Shown piece by piece: positions 60,783-64,000 of a DNA stretch of 64,000 nt. The stretch comes from Spirochaetota bacterium (GTDB lineage Bacteria > Spirochaetota > UBA4802 > JAFGDQ01): contig JAFGDQ010000106.1 of assembly GCA_016932015.1 (NCBI GenBank), positions 1 through 64,000 on the forward strand. The letters run 5' to 3'. Both the position numbers and the translations under genes were made by a program. Below the pieces are notes generated by a model, which was not told where the DNA came from, searched no databases, and saw only the letters and a program-made list of their open reading frames with translations. Every line of letters starts with the position of its first letter. The first letter of the stretch is position 1.

Positions 60783-61151
60783 TTATTTATCAGCTTCTTT
60801 CGCACGCGATAACAAAATATCAGCCAAAAGCGGTTCAAAACCGATCGGCCTTGCGAATATAAACTCAATATCTTTATATTTTGCTTTTAATTCTTCTATT
60901 ATTTCCGGTATGTCTTTCTTGATGTGTATGCCCTCATATAAAAAATATGGTACCATTATTACCCGGTTTGCGCCAAGGCCTGCTATTTCTGAAACTGCTT
61001 CGGGAATATCAGGCCTGGCAAGTTCCATATGAGCACCTCTGACCAGTTCATAATCACCTTTCTCCTGTATCCTCTTAACAATCTTATCAAATACGTCTAT
61101 AGCATCTTTTGATCTGCTTCCATGTCCCAATACGAGCAATGCTGTTTTCAT
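60783..61151 (-). CDS. cbiX: Sirohydrochlorin cobaltochelatase, short form
   Basis: A 122-residue CbiX(S): LLVLGHGSRSKDAIDVFDKIV with the metal-site His in GHGS, then VIMVPYFLYEGIHIKKDIPEII with a second His. Short CbiX works as a homodimer and inserts Co(II) into sirohydrochlorin. ATG at 61151 with GGAG eleven bases upstream is preferred to an in-frame TTG just before. It is the first gene of the R11 cbi run; cbiC follows after 136 bases. Confidence 0.92.
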   Translation of the reverse strand: MKTALLVLGHGSRSKDAIDVFDKIVKRIQEKGDYELVRGAHMELARPDIPEAVSEIAGLGANRVIMVPYFLYEGIHIKKDIPEIIEELKAKYKDIEFIFARPIGFEPLLADILLSRAKEADK

Positions 61152-61202
61152 CAATTTTTCTCCATGTAATATTTACTTTCTTCGTTAAATCGTAAAAAAA
61201 TA

Positions 61203-61234
61203 CAAAAAAAATCCCGGACTAACAAGCCCGGGAT
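61203..61234 (-). terminator. Expression-platform terminator of riboswitch R11
   Basis: AAATCCCGG pairs with CCGGGATTT and is followed by a run of seven T on the minus strand, 50 bases before cbiX. Confidence 0.88.
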
Positions 61235-61294
61235 TTCCCTTTTTTATCCACGTCTATATACACATACCTTTACCGGGGCACGCATATTCATCCA

Positions 61295-61575
61295 TATTGA
61301 CAGGTCTTCTGGCTCCCGGATCATTCTACTAACCGCGCCTTCCCGCCATCCGGCAGTGGCATTAATACTTAAATCCTTTTGGGATTTAAGTATTAATGCC
61401 GTTTCAATCTGAAACTCCATTAGCTCAAATTCCTTCAGGATGAAAAATATTTACGGTCTTCGTCCCCGGTTACAGCGGCGGGTCCGCTCCCGACTTTAAC
61501 GGGATTCCCTTTAACCTTTACAAAGTAAAGCCTTTACTGTGTTAAGGAAAGCCTCCGTTGCGTGGAGGATCAATA
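61295..61575 (-). ncRNA. Cobalamin riboswitch R11
   Basis: The minus strand has GAGCCAGAAGACCTGTC (near 61300-61316), the GCCGCTGTAACCGGGGACGAAG core (near 61457-61480) and P1 TATTGA/TCAATA. Like R3, it has an extra perfect hairpin of the cttaaatcc type (about 61367-61392). It controls the cbi operon. Confidence 0.95.
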
Positions 61576-61607
61576 CAGGTTATGTAATTTCAATCTAAAC
61601 TGCCTGT

Positions 61608-61636
61608 AATAATTAAATATAAAGATTTTTAGTCAA
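61608..61636 (-). promoter_or_regulatory. Candidate promoter of R11
   Basis: TTGACT (61631-61636) on the minus strand is followed by AT-rich sequence with ATTATT about 17 bases on. It resembles the R10 promoter, but the -10 is weak. Confidence 0.4.
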
Positions 61637-61734
61637 TAAAAAATTTATATAAGGTAGTATTTTTCAATTTTATGATAAGCAGAATTTTTAATTTTTATCT
61701 GGTGTCTTTATTCTACCGGGTGATTCAGAGGAAC

Positions 61735-61807
<73 letters not shown>

Positions 61808-61871
61808 ATTCGATGAAAAAGCACAGCATATCCGTCTTCACATTACGCTGTCAAATACTTTTCCGGGCCAT

Positions 61872-62510
61872 TTAAGCCGATAATTTAGTCTGCTCAGGAG
61901 TATATATGTGTTCAACATTTTGCTTTAAAGCAATAAACTCCAGAATATACTTGAATCTGCTTGCTGCATCAAGAGGAGATGACAATTGATTTTCTGTGGT
62001 GGGCGGAAACTGCTGAATTCTTTTAACATTCAATGTCCTTTTATCTTTGTCAGGATTAAATATGTCTTTTTTGAATAAAACAAATGTATCAAATATGGAT
62101 TTAATAATTTCATCTGAATTAATCAAATACGCCAGAAATAAATTCTTGTCCGAATCTTTTACATTCCTTGCGAAAAATTTCAGAATCGGAAGCACAATTT
62201 CCGGATATAGATGAATATTAATAAGCTTGATAACTTTATCCTCAAGCTCCTTATCAGCCATTCTTCGTGTCGGGTATGCAAGTGACGGAATATAATAACT
62301 GCCTGTTCTGACCTTTGACATTACATAATCAAGAAAATGATCAAGTGTATCTTTCCTCTGAATATCCGTATCCTTGTATGTACCTTCAATAATCACATCT
62401 GCAATCATCTGCAGGTCTTTTTCATCCCTGATCATTGAATCAATCTTAAGCTGTTCAGCTCTTTCAAGTACAATAGAATCAAGCTTATTTATGAAATTAT
62501 TATCATTCAT
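61872..62510 (-). CDS. Unknown 212-residue helical protein
   Basis: I do not recognise this family. The protein is soluble, mostly helical and charged (ERAEQLKIDSMIRDEKDLQMIADVIIEG, KELEDKVIKLINIHLYPEIVLPILKFFARN), without signal peptide or membrane spans. AAGAGA lies eight bases before the ATG. It lies 65 bases after the tRNA gene and has no riboswitch. Confidence 0.7.
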   Translation of the reverse strand: MNDNNFINKLDSIVLERAEQLKIDSMIRDEKDLQMIADVIIEGTYKDTDIQRKDTLDHFLDYVMSKVRTGSYYIPSLAYPTRRMADKELEDKVIKLINIHLYPEIVLPILKFFARNVKDSDKNLFLAYLINSDEIIKSIFDTFVLFKKDIFNPDKDKRTLNVKRIQQFPPTTENQLSSPLDAASRFKYILEFIALKQNVEHIYTPEQTKLSA

Positions 62511-62665
62511 TTAAATCTCTTTATATCAAATCATTATAAGAATTCTGCGCTTTAAATTACGATCTCAGACAAAATAAAAATAAAATTGTAACTATTCAGT
62601 TATAGTTTCTCAAAAAGAAATGACTTTTGCTCATAGATTGATAACAGCTGAATAGTTACGAAAAA

Positions 62666-63529
62666 TTAAAATTTCTTCTCAAGCCGGAGAGCTATCGCTT
62701 TATAAAATTCCGAATGCTCATTATATTCATGAACATTTCTTACAGAAGAATAAAGAGAATAATTATAAACTGATAATTCCGCAAGCCCGAAAACAATCAT
62801 TCGTGTTTTGTCTCTGTCGCGATAGCCGTCATAAAATAGATACATAAATAAAGCATTTGATATCAGCGACAAAGCTCCCACTCCGTATTTCCCGGTATAA
62901 AAATGCCCGAAACCGGGAACAAAAACAGACCCTATAGCAGATACCCATACATTTTTTTGAGGCCTGTTTATTTCATCGTCAATTAATTGCTGTAAATCTT
63001 TTATTTCTTTGAAATATTTCCCGTTTTTATATTTTTTAGAATAATCAGAAGAAGCTTTTTTTGCCGAATCAAGATCTTTTAATAAAATCAAAGTAAAACA
63101 CATATCAAACAAAACATCTTCTGTAAATCTGCCTTTTTCATAAATATACAGATAGTCCTGAAATGTCCTGTAAGCAAAATACGATGATCCCATTGACAGT
63201 CTTGTAAAACCTGTCATATATAATGCTTCCTCACCTTCAGGTCTATCTTTATACTTTGTATAGCATTCAGAAAGAGTATTTATTGCCTTTGAATAATTCC
63301 CTCCCTTCCTGAACGCCTCGCTCATAATAAGCATACTTTTCGGAAAATATTTTCCGCCGGGATACAGAAACTGATATCTCATTGTTTCTGTTATTGCATT
63401 ATAATACAGCATATTATTATTAAAAGTTTCAGCTGTTTTAATTATCTGCTTTTCAGAAGCAAATGAAGAATTAATAAGCTGAACGAATAAAATGAATAAA
63501 ATAAAAATAGTTATATTTTTAATCCTCAT
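62666..63529 (-). CDS. Exported TPR-like protein with C-terminal membrane segments
   Basis: A 287-residue protein with a signal peptide (to about SSFAS, residue 25). Helical repeats over residues 30-180 (NNNMLYYNAITETMRYQFLYPGGKYFPKSMLIMSEAF, EGEEALYMTGFTRLSMGSSYFAYRTF) look like tetratricopeptide repeats. Residues 195-245 read SVFVPGFGHFYTGKYGVGALSLISNALFMYLFY, a PGxGxxYxGK membrane motif also present in the next gene. The function is unknown. It starts nine bases past the stop of the upstream gene. Confidence 0.7.
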   Translation of the reverse strand: MRIKNITIFILFILFVQLINSSFASEKQIIKTAETFNNNMLYYNAITETMRYQFLYPGGKYFPKSMLIMSEAFRKGGNYSKAINTLSECYTKYKDRPEGEEALYMTGFTRLSMGSSYFAYRTFQDYLYIYEKGRFTEDVLFDMCFTLILLKDLDSAKKASSDYSKKYKNGKYFKEIKDLQQLIDDEINRPQKNVWVSAIGSVFVPGFGHFYTGKYGVGALSLISNALFMYLFYDGYRDRDKTRMIVFGLAELSVYNYSLYSSVRNVHEYNEHSEFYKAIALRLEKKF

Positions 63530-63538
63530 TCCGGTATT

Positions 63539-64000
63539 TCATTCCAAGACTTTATTATTTATATAATCTTCAGGATGATAATAAAGATCATACTTTTTTA
63601 TCAGTTGTTTGTTAAAATTTCGTTTCAAATGCAGATTTGCAAATTCAGAGGAATTATACGCGCCGTATAAATTTCCCGCGTAAAATAGTCCCGTAAAAAA
63701 TGATAAAGTAAAAGCCAGCGGCTTTTCGTTATTCCTGTAACAGTAATACGAACCGTAAGCTGTACCCGCGACAGCAAGAAAGCTTAAAATGCCGTCCATG
63801 ACTCTGCCGGAGTATATCTGCCCTGAACCAGGCAGCAGAGCAGACATTGAAACAGACAGCCATTTTGATTTAAGTCCGAGCTCATGGTACATGTTCACAC
63901 TATGCTTCAAATCATCAGTTGAATATCTGCCGAACGTATCTTTTAAATATTGATCAGCCTTTTCAATCTCCTGCAGTATTTCACCATAGCTGAATAATTT
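63539..64000 (-). CDS. Partial gene: membrane protein with PGSGQIYSGR motif, 5' end beyond the window
   Basis: The minus-strand frame stays open from the stop at 63539 to the last base of the window (154 codons including stop), so the N-terminus is missing. A TTG at 63910 is not needed as a start. The visible part has helical lead sequence, then LSVSMSALLPGSGQIYSGRVMDGILSFLAVAGTAYGSYYCYRNNEKPLAFTLSFFTGLFYAGNLYGAY, probably three membrane helices. It is akin to the tail of the 62666 protein, so the two may be parts of one envelope complex. Confidence 0.7.
   Translation of the reverse strand, partial: KLFSYGEILQEIEKADQYLKDTFGRYSTDDLKHSVNMYHELGLKSKWLSVSMSALLPGSGQIYSGRVMDGILSFLAVAGTAYGSYYCYRNNEKPLAFTLSFFTGLFYAGNLYGAYNSSEFANLHLKRNFNKQLIKKYDLYYHPEDYINNKVLE

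Overview
The window is a 64-kb vitamin B12 (cobalamin) acquisition and synthesis region from an AT-rich diderm bacterium. Four TonB-dependent receptors, an ExbB-ExbD-TonB motor and many lipoproteins show an outer membrane. Oxygen-independent corrin-ring genes (cbiX, C, D, E, T, L, F, G, H, J) suggest an anaerobe or facultative anaerobe. Fn3 plus formylglycine-generating-enzyme-like lipoproteins, an S23-type four-helix bundle protein and relaxed lipoboxes fit a spirochaete best, but phylum placement is inference. All but one of the protein genes lie on the minus strand.

Layout, right to left (direction of most transcription). 61.9-64.0 kb: three genes unrelated to B12 (one cut by the window edge), then tRNA-Lys(CUU). 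61.6-53.7 kb: riboswitch R11 followed by cbiX-C-D-E-T-L-F-G-H-J. 53.6-51.0 kb: R10 and a btuB receptor. 50.7-30.2 kb: R9 and one 20-kb, 16-gene run: ferredoxin, cbiZ, cobO, tandem nitrilase, radical SAM, cobN, btuB, chlD, chlI, ABC ATPase with a His-rich tail, ABC-2 permease, CcsA-like, ResB-like, btuF, btuC, btuD. 30.2-25.7 kb: R8, exbB-exbD-tonB-btuB. 25.4-23.8 kb: R7, a candidate small RNA and a homocysteine methyltransferase. 23.7-18.4 kb: R6, btuB-btuF-btuC-btuD. 18.2-15.3 kb: R5, a second copy of the candidate small RNA, R4, then a fucose-isomerase-fold gene and an unknown gene. 15.3-14.6 kb: the only plus-strand gene, an Slp lipoprotein. 14.5-12.8 kb: R3 and a third btuF. 12.7-9.6 kb: a hybrid histidine kinase/AraC regulator and an S23 protein. 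9.4-0.3 kb: surface proteins (a DUF4465 lipoprotein, a seven-bladed beta-propeller lipoprotein with R2, an Fn3/FGE lipoprotein and a cell-surface protein with R1) and an IS3-type orfA remnant.

The genes form one programme. Surface proteins that resemble the Bacteroidetes BtuG/BtuH B12-capture proteins may hand corrinoid to the BtuB receptors. ExbB-ExbD-TonB powers outer-membrane uptake, and two BtuCD transporters with three binding proteins move corrinoid across the inner membrane. CbiZ and CobO remodel and adenosylate salvaged corrinoids, and the Cbi enzymes build the ring. Late genes (cbiA, cbiP, cbiB, cobU/S/T) are not in the window.

Eleven cobalamin riboswitches, all on the minus strand, control this set. 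They fall into four sequence subfamilies. The most unusual observations are: (1) a two-copy structured RNA with two hairpins whose loops carry conserved C-rich motifs, each copy lying downstream of a short-form cobalamin riboswitch; (2) a 12-bp palindrome inside a conserved block repeated in three surface-protein promoters, with a related palindrome in two btuB leaders; (3) cytochrome c-assembly-like membrane proteins plus an ABC-2 transporter inside the cobaltochelatase operon; (4) a fucose-isomerase-like gene under a B12 riboswitch.
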